64,000 nucleotides of DNA from Pyropia yezoensis. Its lineage: Eukaryota; Rhodophyta; Bangiophyceae; Bangiales; Bangiaceae. A program made the translations under genes and the position numbers. The notes under the pieces are model-generated. The model saw nothing but the letters and a program-made list of their open reading frames with translations. It was not told where the DNA came from and did no database searches. Each line of letters begins with the position of its first letter. Position 1 is the stretch's first letter. Positions 42,658-53,325 of this stretch are shown here, one piece after another. The DNA lies in assembly GCA_009829735.1 (NCBI GenBank), contig CM020620.1, positions 22,294,020-22,358,019 on the forward strand. The letters run 5' to 3'.

Positions 42658-44502
42658 ATGGAGGCGATGTACGTCAAGGCCGTCCACGACGGCACCATCC
42701 GCCGGCTGTCTGTGTCCCCCACCGACTGTGAGGGCCTGCGCGCGGCGGTGGCCGCCGCGTTTGACCTCCCCACCCCGTCAGAGGTGGCGTTTACGTGGGA
42801 GGACGATGAGGGCGACGCGGTCGCGCTGGCCACCAATGCAGACGTGGACGAGGCCCGCCGCGTCGGCGGCGGCCTCCTCCGCCTGACGCTGACGCCCGTC
42901 GGCGCGCCCACCCCCACGACGGACCGGGCGGCGCCCAAGGCGGCCGCCGCGCTGACGGCACGGCAGATGGCGCGGGCGGCCGCGGTGGCGGCCGCACAGC
43001 AACAGGCGCGCGGCGCGCGGGTGGCCAAGAAGGCCGACGCCAAGGCGGCGCGGGCGGTCCGGGCGGCGGCGGCCAAGGAGGTCAAGGCGGCCGCCGGCCG
43101 GGAGGCCAAGGCCGCCCGGCAGGCTGCGGCGGCGGCCGCCAAGGCGGAGCGCATCGCCGCCCATGCGGAGGGCAAGGCCGCCAACCGCCGCGCGGCTGTT
43201 GCGGCGCGGCAGGCGGCCAAGGCGGCCGCGGCGGCGACCGACGGCGAGGCGACCGTGGAGGGCGGCGCCGACGGCGCTGCCGGCGGTGGTCGCCGCGGCG
43301 GGCGTGGCGGCGGCCGCCGCGGCGGCCGCGACGGGCAGGTCCCCAACTGGGGTGCCGCCTACTTTTCCCCGGGCGGCCTTGGCCAGTTCGCCGATGCCGC
43401 TGCGGCGGGCGGTGCGCCCCCGACGGCGGCGCCCCTGTGTGGCGGGGGCATGGACGCGGCGGCGGCGGCGCTCTACTCCATCCCGGCGGTGGCGACGGCG
43501 CTGGCCACCGCCGGCCGTGGGCGGGGCTTTTGGCATGCCGAGTGTGCGCGCCGCGGCGTTGGCCCCGCCACCGACGCAGCCGCCGCGGTGGCGATGCGGG
43601 CGGTGGCCGCCGCGGGCGTCGGCCCCGTGTCCCGTGCCGTCGTCGCGGCGCTCGACGGCGTCGCCGGCCGGGCGTTTGTCGCCTCGGCGGCTGCGGGGGG
43701 CGAGGCGGGGGCGGCCGCGGGGGGCCCGCGGCCTGGCAGTCCCGCGCTGGACGCGGACGCCGTGGACGGGGCGGCGGGGGCGCTGGAGGGGGCGCTCCTC
43801 GACGAGGGCGTGTCGGCAGACGACGCCGCGGCCATCATGGCAGGCGTGCGAGCGGTGCTGTCGGAGCGGCTGGTCGTCAAGGCGATCCGCTACATGGCCG
43901 CCGCCACCACCGCCGACGGGGCGGCGGACGAGGCGGTGGCGGCGGCGGTGGCCACCGCCCTGGCCACCCACCCGCCCCGCACCTGCTGCGGGCGGTGTGG
44001 GGTGTCCCCCATCGTGGGCACCCGCTACCGGCCGGCCGCCGACGCTGACGCCACCGACGACGCGGACCTGTGCGGCCGCTGCTACGACGCGGCGGCGCCC
44101 GCCGCCGGGCGCTACGAGGCGCTGCCGCACCCGTGGCTGGCGGCGCCCGCGTACGCCCGGCTGGCTGCCGACGGCGACGCAGCGGCGGTGCCGCCCGCGC
44201 CGCTCCGCTTCTACGCCCGGGGCCCGCGGGTGGCGCACCTGCAGGCGGTGCTGATTGCCGGCGGCCACCTGTCCCCGCGGCAGGTGGCCGGCGCGGTGGG
44301 CTGGTATGGCCCGGCTACCCGCGGGGCAGTGGCGGGCGTGCAGCAGGCGGCGGGCGTGGCGGGCCGTGTGCGTGAGGTGGGGATGTACGACGCCCGCACG
44401 CGGGCCGTGCTGCTGGAGGCGGTCAAGAACCCGTCCGGTGCCCCCGTAGCCGTGCCGGCGCGGGATGCGATGGACGTGGCACAGGTGCCGTCGCAGGCGT
44501 GA
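42658..44502 (+). CDS. PB1 - ZZ zinc finger - peptidoglycan-binding-like protein
   Basis: Intronless, 614 aa. ATG 42658 is chosen because the PB1 domain begins immediately after it. Residues 3-85 form a PB1-like fold (VKAVHDGTIRRLSVSP...EVAFTWEDDEGDAVAL). Residues 95-225 are Ala/Lys-rich (coiled coil) and end in a Gly/Arg-rich stretch. Residues about 442-478 form a ZZ-type zinc finger (CCGRCGVSPIVGTRY...DLCGRCYD). Residues about 521-590 resemble the PG_binding_1 fold (VAHLQAVLIAGGHL...GWYGPATRGAVAGVQQAAG). PB1 followed by ZZ is the arrangement of the p62/NBR1 autophagy receptors, but neither a four-Trp (FW) domain nor a UBA domain is evident. A scaffold or adaptor role is inferred. Ends with TGA. 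Confidence 0.8.
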   Translation: MEAMYVKAVHDGTIRRLSVSPTDCEGLRAAVAAAFDLPTPSEVAFTWEDDEGDAVALATNADVDEARRVGGGLLRLTLTPVGAPTPTTDRAAPKAAAALTARQMARAAAVAAAQQQARGARVAKKADAKAARAVRAAAAKEVKAAAGREAKAARQAAAAAAKAERIAAHAEGKAANRRAAVAARQAAKAAAAATDGEATVEGGADGAAGGGRRGGRGGGRRGGRDGQVPNWGAAYFSPGGLGQFADAAAAGGAPPTAAPLCGGGMDAAAAALYSIPAVATALATAGRGRGFWHAECARRGVGPATDAAAAVAMRAVAAAGVGPVSRAVVAALDGVAGRAFVASAAAGGEAGAAAGGPRPGSPALDADAVDGAAGALEGALLDEGVSADDAAAIMAGVRAVLSERLVVKAIRYMAAATTADGAADEAVAAAVATALATHPPRTCCGRCGVSPIVGTRYRPAADADATDDADLCGRCYDAAAPAAGRYEALPHPWLAAPAYARLAADGDAAAVPPAPLRFYARGPRVAHLQAVLIAGGHLSPRQVAGAVGWYGPATRGAVAGVQQAAGVAGRVREVGMYDARTRAVLLEAVKNPSGAPVAVPARDAMDVAQVPSQA

Positions 44503-45119
44503 GGGGGTTGTCCCCTCTGTCATGGACGCGCGCGTTGGAGGGGATGGCCGCGCGGCAAGCCCGAGTAGGCCAAGGCAAGGTCGGAGTGTGTACAACAGTA
44601 GGTTGCTGACCTGCCTGTGTGTTGTTCTTCTTGTTTAGTTTCTACTTCCTATTCTTTAACCGTGTCGCCTTTGGCTCCCAACTGCACGAAGGGTCAAAGG
44701 TGTGCTCCCCCCCCCCATTGTCCGTCTTCCACCCGTGGCCGCACCTGAGCACCAGGCAAGGGGGCATGACCCGCGTCACGGTCGTGTTGGGACTGGGGGG
44801 TGCAGCGGTTGGGGCGGACCGCCACTGCGGTCCAACGAGTTTCGGCTGAGGGCGTGGTAGGTACCGCAACGGCGGTCATGTCCACGTCCACACCGGACGG
44901 GGAGGGGGGGTGAGAGGAGGTGACAACGCTCGCCTGCAGGACCGCGCCCAAGAGGGAGGGATAGGAGGTCGAAGTCCTTTTACTCCCCGGAGGGGAGCAG
45001 GCACCGGCGACGAGGACAAGTGGAGCGTCGCATTGTGTTTCGAGTCTTGCACTTTTTTTGCAAACCACACTCGCTCTCTCCACTCGGAACGCGACAGGCA
45101 CACATTTGGACCGCCCGCG
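44503..45119. other. Convergent intergenic region
   Basis: 3' ends of the PB1-ZZ gene (+) and the ABCI10-like gene (-). A T-rich stretch at 44610-44665 is a likely 3' UTR. No gene. Confidence 0.5.
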
Positions 45120-46560
45120 CTAAGGCGGGAGCACAAGCCCGGCCGCCGCGAGGTACGGCCCCACGTCTCCTGGCGGCCCGTGACCCACAATCTGGCCGCG
45201 TCGCATCACGTATACATAGTCGGCATGCTCGAGCTCCGTAAGTAGGTGCGTCACCCTGCAGGCGCGCGAAAAGAACAACGGGTGCAGGCGCGTCACACCA
45301 CAAGACGCAGGGCAATTAAAAGACAAAGATAGCGTCGTATGCCACAATCCACACGTAAGTCAGCAGACGATCCATGACCCCAACGAGACACCGAGCACGT
45401 GGATCAACCCACCGCCGACTCGGCCATACGGCGGCGCAGCAAAACGGAGTACAAGAAAAAAAGGAGACCAAGCAAAACAAAGAGCATAGAGGGAAAGATG
45501 TGCGTGCCGAATAAAAGACACCGCTACGGCGGTAAGCCCCACCACGTGGATGGGAAACTTCATAGCCGCGCAGCAACACGGATGGTGTTACGCCGAGCCC
45601 GGTAGGGCCCGCTGCTGTGGCACCCGTTTTGAGCCATCACCGCGGGTGTGCACGGGGGGCCTCCCGGTTGCCCGGCAGACACCCCGGCACGAATGCATCC
45701 CCGGGCAGCCTTCGAAGGGTGCGGATCTCTCCCAGACGCTCTCAACCCTCACGACAATACAAAGCAACACCACCTGCCCGACCAACACCCCCCCCCCCAC
45801 CTTCAAAGCCCACCCTCGCAGGGAGCCGCTCACTCGCAATCAAACGTACCACAAGACAGGAATGTGGCGATTGACAGCAATCGCCCTCACCATCTGCACG
45901 AGCCCCGCCCCGCCCCCCGCGTCGAGGGCGGCGGTCACCTCGTCGAGAAGGAGGCACCCCGCGCCGCCCACCAGCACACCCGCCACCGCCACCCGCGCGC
46001 GCTCCCCGCCCGACAGCTCTGCACTCCCCCGAAGGAGCCACGCGTCGCCCGTCAGGCCCACCTCGGTCAGCGCGTCGGTCACCGCCGCCTGCATGTCTTG
46101 GTCCGACATGGCCGCGCCGGCGGCGCCCAGGCCAAGCGCCACATCTGCACCAACGCCCGGCATCACCGTCTGCGCGTGGGCGGCCTGCGCGACAAAGCCC
46201 GACGGCCGGGGCACCGACACCGCCCCGTCGGCGGGGAGGAGGAGGCGGCAGAGGACGCGGAGGAGGGTGGACTTGCCACAGCCGCCGGGGCCCACCAGCA
46301 TCGTCACCCCGCCGGGGGGGCAGGAGAGGGATACGTCCCGCAGCTGGTAGCGGGTCGTACCGGCCAGGCGGACGCTCAGGTGGGTGGTGGTGATGGAGGC
46401 GGGGGTGGCTGGGGGGGGGGGGGGGGGGGGGGCAGCCGCCTGTCGCCACCACACCGCACTTCACGCCGCACTTGTCGAGCGGGGGTTGGCGTCGGCTGGC
46501 ACCGCCGCGGAGGGGGGCAGACGACGCGTGCGCCGCCACTGCCGCCGCCGCCGCCGCCAT
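45120..46560 (-). CDS. ABCI10: Plastid ABC transporter ATPase, ABCI10-like (ECF-type)
   Basis: Exon coding the ATPase core runs from about 46420 down to 45850. Intron 45256-45849 has donor GTACGT and acceptor CTGCAG. The last exon is 45255-45120 with TAG. Motifs: Walker A GPGGCGKST, Q-loop FVAQAA, a VMPGVGADVALGLG stretch, signature LSGGERARVAVA, Walker B CLLLDEV. After splicing, the H-loop reads VLWVTHLLTELEHAD, which fits the plant ABCI10 family and confirms the junction (TG|G forms the Trp codon). ABCI10 is a plastid energy-coupling-factor-like ATPase. Upstream, an Ala-rich frame from ATG 46560 could be a transit peptide, but it is in another phase and the phase changes at a C20 tract (46411-46430). 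That means either a homopolymer length error or a tiny intron. Confidence 0.82.
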
Positions 46561-47575
46561 TGCTGACCCGACTGGCGCCAACGGCACCGACGCCGACGGC
46601 ACCGACGCAAGCAGCAGTCGTGGACGAAAAGGGAGCAACAAAGGGGGCGGAGAAGCTCAGGACGCGCCCATGCTGACAGGTATCACAGGGCATGGGGGGA
46701 AGCCCGTGCAGTCGGGTCTGCAACGACTGTGGATGCGATGACAACTTGTCGACGGAGCAGTCCGTGCCGAGACACACGCCGCTCCATAGAAGACCCGTCG
46801 GCGACGACGACGGAATCGGCGGTGCTTTGGATCCCAGGGCGGTTGTGGCCTCCCCCTGTCCGGTCTGGGATCAAACGAGGCCACGGTTGCTCACAGCCCC
46901 GCGATCGCCATGTTTATTTGTTCTGTACACGCATTTTTGTACACCCACCACTTATGAATGGACACTCAATTGTACGGCTTTGTCAGTGGCAGCAGCCCGC
47001 TCGGTCGGGCGCGCGCACCGGCTCGGCCGCCCGGCGCACGCACCGCGCCGCTTGCCACGTCGCCGAGGAAGGGGAACCGCGCCGCGCTGTCCACCGGGGG
47101 CACTCGCCACCACGCCCCGTCGGGGGGTGTATTTTTAATGCCGAATGGGGGTCCCCCATTGGCCACCTTCCGCCGCTGCCTCCCTTTTGGTCGAAAAGAG
47201 GGGGCGGGGGGTGCAAGCCGCCCACGCGCCCCGCACACGACCGCGGCGGGCGCGCGCGCGCCCGCCGCTGGACGCAGCGCCCTTCGCAGCGCCGCGCTGA
47301 GTGCGGCAGCGGCCCTCGCCGCCCAGGTGACCCACCCACCCCCCCCCCCCCCCCCCTCTCCGCGTCTGCTCAGCTGCTGCTCGATCCCCACCCCGCCCGA
47401 CGCCCTCTCCCCGTTCCCCGCCGCCCTGCTAGCTGCCCCTCCCACCGCTCGTCCCGCTGCCTCCCCCCCCCCCCCCCCCCGCCCTTCTGCCCGTGCGCCC
47501 CCCCCTTGCACAGGCCTCCCTCCCCCTCCCCCCCCCCCGTCGTCCTTTTTCCGTTGCTCCCGGTGGCTTGGGACC
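46561..47575. other. Divergent promoter region between ABCI10-like and TMX-like genes
   Basis: No supported gene. C-homopolymers at 47338-47356, 47467-47480 and 47529-47539 precede the TMX-like ATG. Confidence 0.45.
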
Positions 47576-48750
47576 ATGGCGGTGAAAACCGCGTCGGCGA
47601 CGGCGCGCCGGTGTGGCTTGCCCGCCCGCTGGGCGGCTGCCGCTGCCCTGGTGGCTGTGGCCGTTGCCGCGGTGGCGGGCGTTGGTGCGGCTGACCATGG
47701 CAGGTACGTTTGGGGTGAGGGGGTGGGGGGGGGGGGGGGGGCGGGGGGGGGGTGAGGGGATAGGTAGACGGCGTGGAGGGGGGAACAGACAGGGGTGGGG
47801 AGGGGGGGCGGCTGGCTGGATTGCAAGTCGAAAGGAGGGGGGGACCGCCCGCTGGTTGGCCGTCCGTCTTGGTCTGCCAGGCCATCCATGGCGACACCCC
47901 GTGCCGGCCGTACCGTGTTCGCATCTGACTTGTCTTCTATCTCTGTCTGCCTGCCTGCTGGGTTTGTGGTGTCCTTTTGTCCTCTCTTTCGTCCTGTCGT
48001 CTCCTTGCGCCCTCCCCGCCCCCCCTTTCTCGTCTCCTTTGCAGCGTCCAAGAGCTCACCGCCGACACGTTCGACTCCGCCACCGCCGAGGGCAACTGGC
48101 TGGTGGAGTTTTACGCCCCCTGGTGCGGCCACTGCAACAAGTTTGCAGCCGACTACACGGCGGTGGCGGCGGCGCTCGCCGCCGACCCGCCCGTCAACGT
48201 GGGCCGCGTGGACGGCAGCGCCCACCGGTCCCTGTCGGCCCGCTTTTCCGTCACGGGCTTCCCCTCCTTTTTCTACCTCCCCCCCGCGGCGGACGCGACG
48301 CAGGACGCGGTGCCGGGCGGTCCGCCGCCGATGCGCTTTACCGGCGGCCGGGGCGTCGAGTCGCTGGTGGCGTTTGCGCGGGCCGGCGGGGCGGGGGGCA
48401 AGGCCGTGACCATCACCCCCCCGCCGTCGGTGGTGGAGCAGCTGCTCGGCCGCAAGGGCTCCCCCGCCGCCGCCGCTGCGGGCCGTGGGGCGCCCGCCGC
48501 CCACGCGGCGGTGGCGATGGAGGTGGTGCGTGAGGTGGCCGAGCGCGCCGACCGCTGGCTGGTGGCGCAGGGGGGGCTCACCCCCGAGGTGCGCGTCGGC
48601 ATCCTCGTTGCGTCGGCGGTGATCCTCGCGGGGGGGGGGCTCATTGCGCTCATTGCGGTGGTTGCGGCGCTCGGTGGGCTGGTGACCGTCCTGGTCAAGT
48701 CGGTCGGGGGGCGCCGGCGGCCGGCTGCGGCCGCGGGCAAGACCGACTAG
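47576..48750 (+). CDS. Membrane-anchored thioredoxin-domain protein (TMX/PDI-like)
   Basis: Two exons, 47576-47703 and 48045-48750; intron 47704-48044 with GTACGT donor and TTTGCAG acceptor. The spliced product is 277 aa. Residues 1-38 are a signal peptide (hydrophobic AAAAALVAVAVAAVAGV). The thioredoxin domain spans about residues 43-165 with the active site WCGHC in VEFYAPWCGHCNKF and the cis-Pro loop TGFPSFFYL. One transmembrane helix (VGILVASAVILAGGGLIALI, continuing to about residue 262) precedes a basic tail ending KTD. This is the layout of type I ER thioredoxin-related transmembrane proteins, which form or isomerise disulfides in the ER lumen. The short tail has no KDEL. Ends with TAG. 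Confidence 0.85.
47704..48044 (+). other. Intron of the TMX-like gene
   Basis: 341 bp, GTACGT...TTTGCAG. It begins with long G-runs (47730-47752) and ends pyrimidine-rich. It splits an AGC codon. Confidence 0.85.
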
Positions 48751-50908
48751 GGCGACGGTGCCCGCTGGCAAGGCCGACTAGGGTGGTGGCGTGGGAGTGC
48801 GGGGGGGGGGGGGGGATTGTGCGGCGGTTGGCGCGCGGCGTTGGCAGGGATGGGAAGGGGGGGGGGGGGAATGTGAGTGGAGGGGGGGCGGTGCAAGCGG
48901 GTGTTGGGATTTGGATTAGTAGGGCGGGGTTCCTGGGGGGGGGGGGGGCGGCGGCCACAGGCTCATGGGTGCTGCGCGTCCGCCGCTGCTCGCAGCGGTC
49001 GCTGTGGCCTGCCTCGGCCTGGGACAGGGGTGTATGTGTGCGTGGCGCGTGAGTGTGTTTGTGTGTGCAGTGTCGTATTTTTGTGTACATACACGGTGGA
49101 AGGAGCGAGTGCGTGTCAGGAGAGGCCTTGTGTGTGCGCTTTCTCCTAGCGCGTGGCGACGGCGGGATTCCTGTGGGGTAGGAGGGGTTGATGGGCGCAC
49201 ACCCGCGTGCACCCCCCCTCTACCCAGTTGGCGCCCGGCCGGTTGTACATACCTTTGTCCCGACAACGACGGCGTGGGGAGGAGGCAGGCCGAAGTAACC
49301 GCGGCCGCCCGCCGCATGCAGCACTGCCAGCTGCTGTGCCCGCGTTCCTCTCGCCGCATGTCCCACCGCCACAGCTGCGGCCGCTGGGGCATACAGGGTG
49401 CTATTCTCCCCCCCGCCACGCCAGGAACGTCCCCACACACCACCCACCCGCCCCCCGAGCGTCCCTCCCATATGGCACGTCCAGTGTCCCTGGCGGTGTG
49501 ACTGCTGCGGCGGCAGCCGCCGCGGCACCCCATGGCGTCGCCGCCATCGCCGCCTGCTAGCGGCGGCGCGGGCAAGGCATTTCCCACAAGCGCTCCCCTC
49601 ATGCCCCCCTCTCCCCCCCCCACCCACGTCCCCCCTCATTGGCAGCATACTTAACCATGGCGTGGCGCCCGACATTGGGGGCGGTTTGGTCTGTCGGGCG
49701 CCCCTGCCACGGCCGCCGTCGTGCTGTAGCGCGTATCCCGCAAGCTGGCGCTCCCGATGTGTCGCCGGGGCGCCGCCCACGCCTCGTGCCCCAGCCGTCC
49801 CGCCGGTGCTGCTCATGGTCATGACCCCCTCAAGTTTGCAGCTGCAGCAGCTCGCGGTAGAGGTCAAGGAGAGGGGCAGCAGTGCCCCCATAGCCTATTA
49901 AAGCCGCGGTCGCCATCACCGTTGCGCGCCGGCCTCGCATAATGGACCGCTCGCCTGCCGCGTGACCGGAACATCAGCTTCCTATCCGGCGGGAGCTGTC
50001 TCTACCCAGCGGTAGCCTGCCTTGCCGCAGCCGCGTGACCAAGGGCATCGGCGAGGCCAACGGCAGCAGTAGGCAGCTGAGGCGCTGCGGGGCATGGCTC
50101 CATGCCCTGCTCTGTAAATTTAGCTACGCGCTGCCGTAGCATCACGGCCAGCCACTTCGAAGGACACGAGCACCCATGAGCGAAGAGACACGAGTGATCA
50201 AATAGCCTCCAAATATTTCTGGAAAAGGACGGAGCTTCGTCGCTAACTGTAACATTTTTCGTCTTGTTCTTCCGGCCCAAGTAGAGCGAATGCCCATTGG
50301 TCGACTGGAAGCATGAGTGGCTGAGAGTTTGATAATCACCTTTGCTTGGATCTTGATTTTGGCACTGTCCAACAAATAGAGGATGATTCGCAAAAAACAC
50401 GGACTTGGCGGGACAGGTTGCCGACAAAGGGGACGGGGGCGCGCCCCGGTCGTCCGTCGGGGTGGCTCTGTCGGCTCCCGCGCGCGCCACCGTCCCAGGC
50501 CGTGCGCAGCGGCGGTTGGCATGGACCTCGTGGCTACGGTCCTTGCGGTTGGTGGCGTGCCGACCACCGATCCGCACCAGGCGGCCGCCTGACGGACCGG
50601 ACCGCCTGCCATTGCTCATTGCCCGCTCGCCGCAGCCGCCGCCCGCGCCGCGCGCCAGCGCGCGCTCGCGGTGGTCCCCAGACCCGCCGCGGCGGTGTTC
50701 GTCCGCCCCGTGGATCCCGCACGTGCACCCGCTCTGACTCGGCTACTCTGGCAGCACGTCGTTGTCCCGCTTCTCCACCTCCCCCCCCCCCCCCGCCCCC
50801 CCACTGGGCCCACTTTGCCCATCCCAGCCCTGCTCCCCACCCCGCGGCCGCCCGCTCTTCCCTCTTCCGACCTCCTCTCTTGCCCTACCCCCACCTGCTC
50901 TGCTCGCC
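48751..50908. other. Intergenic region, no gene recognised
   Basis: G-runs at 48801-48815, 48858-48869 and 48937-48949; moderate-GC island at 50100-50400 with no ORF of known type; C-tract at 50778-50802 before the C2 gene. Confidence 0.4.
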
Positions 50909-52360
50909 ATGGCGAGCTTTGCGGACCTGTCGCTCCGTGACAGCATCGGTGGGGGCTCCCCGTCGGCTGGCGGTGGCGGCGGCAGTGGCGGCGGTGGCGG
51001 CGGCGGCGGGCGTGCCTACCCGCCAACGCACGTGTCGATTGCGGCGGCGGTGGCGGGGATCCCCAAGCTGGACCGCCTGTCCAAGTCGGACCCGTTTGTT
51101 GTCCTCCGCACCCGCGACGCGGACGCGGACGCGGCGGTGGGGTGGCGGGAGGTTGGCCGCACCGACACGGTGTGGAACTCGCACGAGTGTGAGATGGGCA
51201 ACCCGCTGATGCTGCCGCTGGCGCCGCCGCCGGCGCACCCGCACGCGCGGTCGCCCCCGCGGTCGCCCCCACACACCGTGTCGCCCGGCATGGCGGCGGG
51301 ACGGCCGGCGTCGGCCCGCTCCCCGGGGGGGGGGCGGGTGGGGCCAGTGTCCCCGGCCGGGGGTGGCTCCCCCGGCGGCGGCGGGGGGGACCGTGGTCAC
51401 CGGGTGGGCGGTGCCGTGCCCGGCCGCACCCTCCTTCGCTTTGAGGTGTACGACCGGGACGGGTCGTCCGAGTCGCTGAGCACCCACTCCAAGGTTGGCA
51501 GCCTGGAGATGCCCCTCTCTGACCTCCTCTCTCCCACCGGCCAGGGGGCCGTCCACGTTGTGTGCACTCTCATCCCCCCCGTGGGCCGCAAGGCCGCCGC
51601 ACCCGGCTCGGCGGGCGTCATCCGCCTGGCCGCCGAGCGGGTGTGGGCGCGGCCGGCGGACAAGATCAGCCTTCACATGGTCGTCCGCGGGCCGTGGGCC
51701 AAGTGGTCCAAGCCGGCGCTGTACCTCGAGGTCGCCCGCGCTATTGCCCCGCCCGTGCCCCACACTCCGTCGTCATTGTCGTCGGCGGACGGCGGCGCGA
51801 CCGGCGTCGGCGGCAGCAGTGGGGGGCTGGTGGCGCGCGCAGCGGCGGCGGCCGCGGCCATGGGCGCGGGTGCGGGCGCCGGCGCCGCGTCGGCGCTGCC
51901 CACCAACACGGCCGAGATTGTGACGGTCTACCGGTCGGCCCGCCTGGACGCGGTCGGCCCCCACGCGCGGGTGCAGTCTGCGCAGCGCTTCCACGCCGCG
52001 CTCGTGCCGCTCGAGGCGCTCCTCGGCGGCGCTTCAGGGGCGGTGCCCGCGCCCAGCGCCGCCACGCTGCGCGTGTCAGAGCTGCCCGACGTGGCGGTGC
52101 GTCTGGCGCTGCTGGTGCGTGACCATCACCACCACATGCACGAGATGCTGCGGCCGCTGGGGCACATGAATACGTCGGTGCGGGCGCTGCTGGACAACCC
52201 GTCCATCACGCTGGTGCCGCTCGCCGGGACGTCACCGGGCGCGGGGGGCTTCCCGTACGGTCCACAGGACCAGGAGTGGAAGCTGGGCGCGGATGACGTC
52301 ACCGGAGAGGAGTTGGCAGTGGCTGTGGACAGCTTCTTGGTGTCGAGCCAGGTCAAGTGA
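50909..52360 (+). CDS. Tandem C2-domain protein, copine-like without the vWA domain
   Basis: Intronless, 483 aa; ATG 50909 in CGCCATGGCG. A Gly-rich linker (residues 14-35) precedes C2A, whose IPKLDRLSKSDPFVVL, W.EVGRTD and later LLRFEVYDRDGSS match the copine first C2 domain. A Pro/Gly/Ser-rich insert (about residues 110-170) splits C2A. A second C2 follows (KISLHMVVRGPWAKWSKPALYLEV... IVTVYRS), then a region resembling the end of copine C2B. The copine A (vWA) domain is absent: the frame ends with TGA right after. Copines bind phospholipid membranes through calcium. Here several Asp ligands in C2B look replaced, so calcium binding there is doubtful. Confidence 0.7.
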   Translation: MASFADLSLRDSIGGGSPSAGGGGGSGGGGGGGGRAYPPTHVSIAAAVAGIPKLDRLSKSDPFVVLRTRDADADAAVGWREVGRTDTVWNSHECEMGNPLMLPLAPPPAHPHARSPPRSPPHTVSPGMAAGRPASARSPGGGRVGPVSPAGGGSPGGGGGDRGHRVGGAVPGRTLLRFEVYDRDGSSESLSTHSKVGSLEMPLSDLLSPTGQGAVHVVCTLIPPVGRKAAAPGSAGVIRLAAERVWARPADKISLHMVVRGPWAKWSKPALYLEVARAIAPPVPHTPSSLSSADGGATGVGGSSGGLVARAAAAAAAMGAGAGAGAASALPTNTAEIVTVYRSARLDAVGPHARVQSAQRFHAALVPLEALLGGASGAVPAPSAATLRVSELPDVAVRLALLVRDHHHHMHEMLRPLGHMNTSVRALLDNPSITLVPLAGTSPGAGGFPYGPQDQEWKLGADDVTGEELAVAVDSFLVSSQVK

Positions 52361-52704
52361 GGAGGGGTGGGGGGGGAACCTGTGAAGGATGAGAAGTGGA
52401 CAGGCTGGCGCCGTGGATGCAGTCTTCGACTGAGCATCGCCCAGCTACGGGATGCCACGCACCGGGTAGCAGGGCGCGCCCGAGCGTCCGCTCCTGGTTG
52501 TATTTCGTATTCTCTTCACATGTCGCCCGTTCCCACCCCTCGCAGTCCCAATAACCCCAGTTGTGACTCGCTGCAGTACCTACTGCATCCCCCGTGCACT
52601 GTACAGAGGCAAAAAACACGTGGAAGTGGGGGGGGGATAGCAGCACACTGTGTGGTGACACGAGCGGGGACCCTCTCCCCGTTACCCTTCGTGCCCCCCC
52701 TCAC
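52361..52704. other. Convergent intergenic region
   Basis: 344 bp between the 3' ends of the C2 gene and the isochorismatase gene. A G-run at 52629-52637. No gene. Confidence 0.5.
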
Positions 52705-53325
52705 TCACAGCCCCTCCAGCGCCTCTGCCGGCCGCGGCCGCTTAACAATCGCGAGCGCCGCCTTAAACGCCGGGTGCCCCTTGTCCCCCAGCAGCTCATA
52801 CATGGCGGCCTCGGCGGTGGTCACCACCGCCCCCGCGTCGCGGAGGCGGCCCAGCGCCACCTCCCGGTCGCCCCGCCGCTGCGACGCGATGCCGTCAACG
52901 ACCAGGTGGACGGCGTAGCCGCGGCGGAGGAGCCCCTCGGCGGTCTGCGCCACACAGATATGCGTCTCGAGGCCGACCAGCAGCACCGACGTGCGGGCGG
53001 GGGCGGCGGCAAGCGCCGCGTCCGTGGCGGGGACGAGCATCGAGAAGCGCGTCTTTTCCACCACCGTCGCGCGGGCCGACGGGATGGGCGCCAGCTCGGC
53101 GACCGTGTGGCCCAGCGCCTTGGGGTACTGCTCCGTCAGCAGGGTGGGGATGTCGAGGAGGCCGGCAAAGTCGTAGAGGGTTGTTGCCGCGTGGACTACC
53201 GCGGGGAAGGAGGGGATGACGCCGCGGAAGCGCTCTTGTACGTCGCAGATGAGCAGGTAGGTGCTGTCGGCGGTGAGGGGGGGGGGGATGGGGCCGGCCC
53301 GACGGCCTGGCAGAGTCTCGGCCAT
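52705..53325 (-). CDS. Isochorismatase-family hydrolase (ISOC1/ISOC2-like)
   Basis: Intronless, 206 aa, ATG at 53325 (GCCATGGC on plus); in-frame codons upstream have no ATG. The catalytic triad of the cysteine-hydrolase fold is visible: Asp in LLICDVQERFRG (residue about 28), Lys in VVEKTRFSM and Cys in LETHICVAQTAEG. LLTEQYPKALG is typical of eukaryotic ISOC1/2. Substrates of these proteins are not established; the name reflects fold only. Convergent with the C2 gene, divergent from TRM112 with a 0.99-kb shared promoter that contains a MITE. Ends with TGA. Confidence 0.88.
   Translation of the reverse strand: MAETLPGRRAGPIPPPLTADSTYLLICDVQERFRGVIPSFPAVVHAATTLYDFAGLLDIPTLLTEQYPKALGHTVAELAPIPSARATVVEKTRFSMLVPATDAALAAAPARTSVLLVGLETHICVAQTAEGLLRRGYAVHLVVDGIASQRRGDREVALGRLRDAGAVVTTAEAAMYELLGDKGHPAFKAALAIVKRPRPAEALEGL

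Noticed and set aside
46966..48771. 601-codon minus ORF
   Set aside because: It lies opposite the TMX-like gene, whose exons carry clear thioredoxin motifs and a signal peptide.
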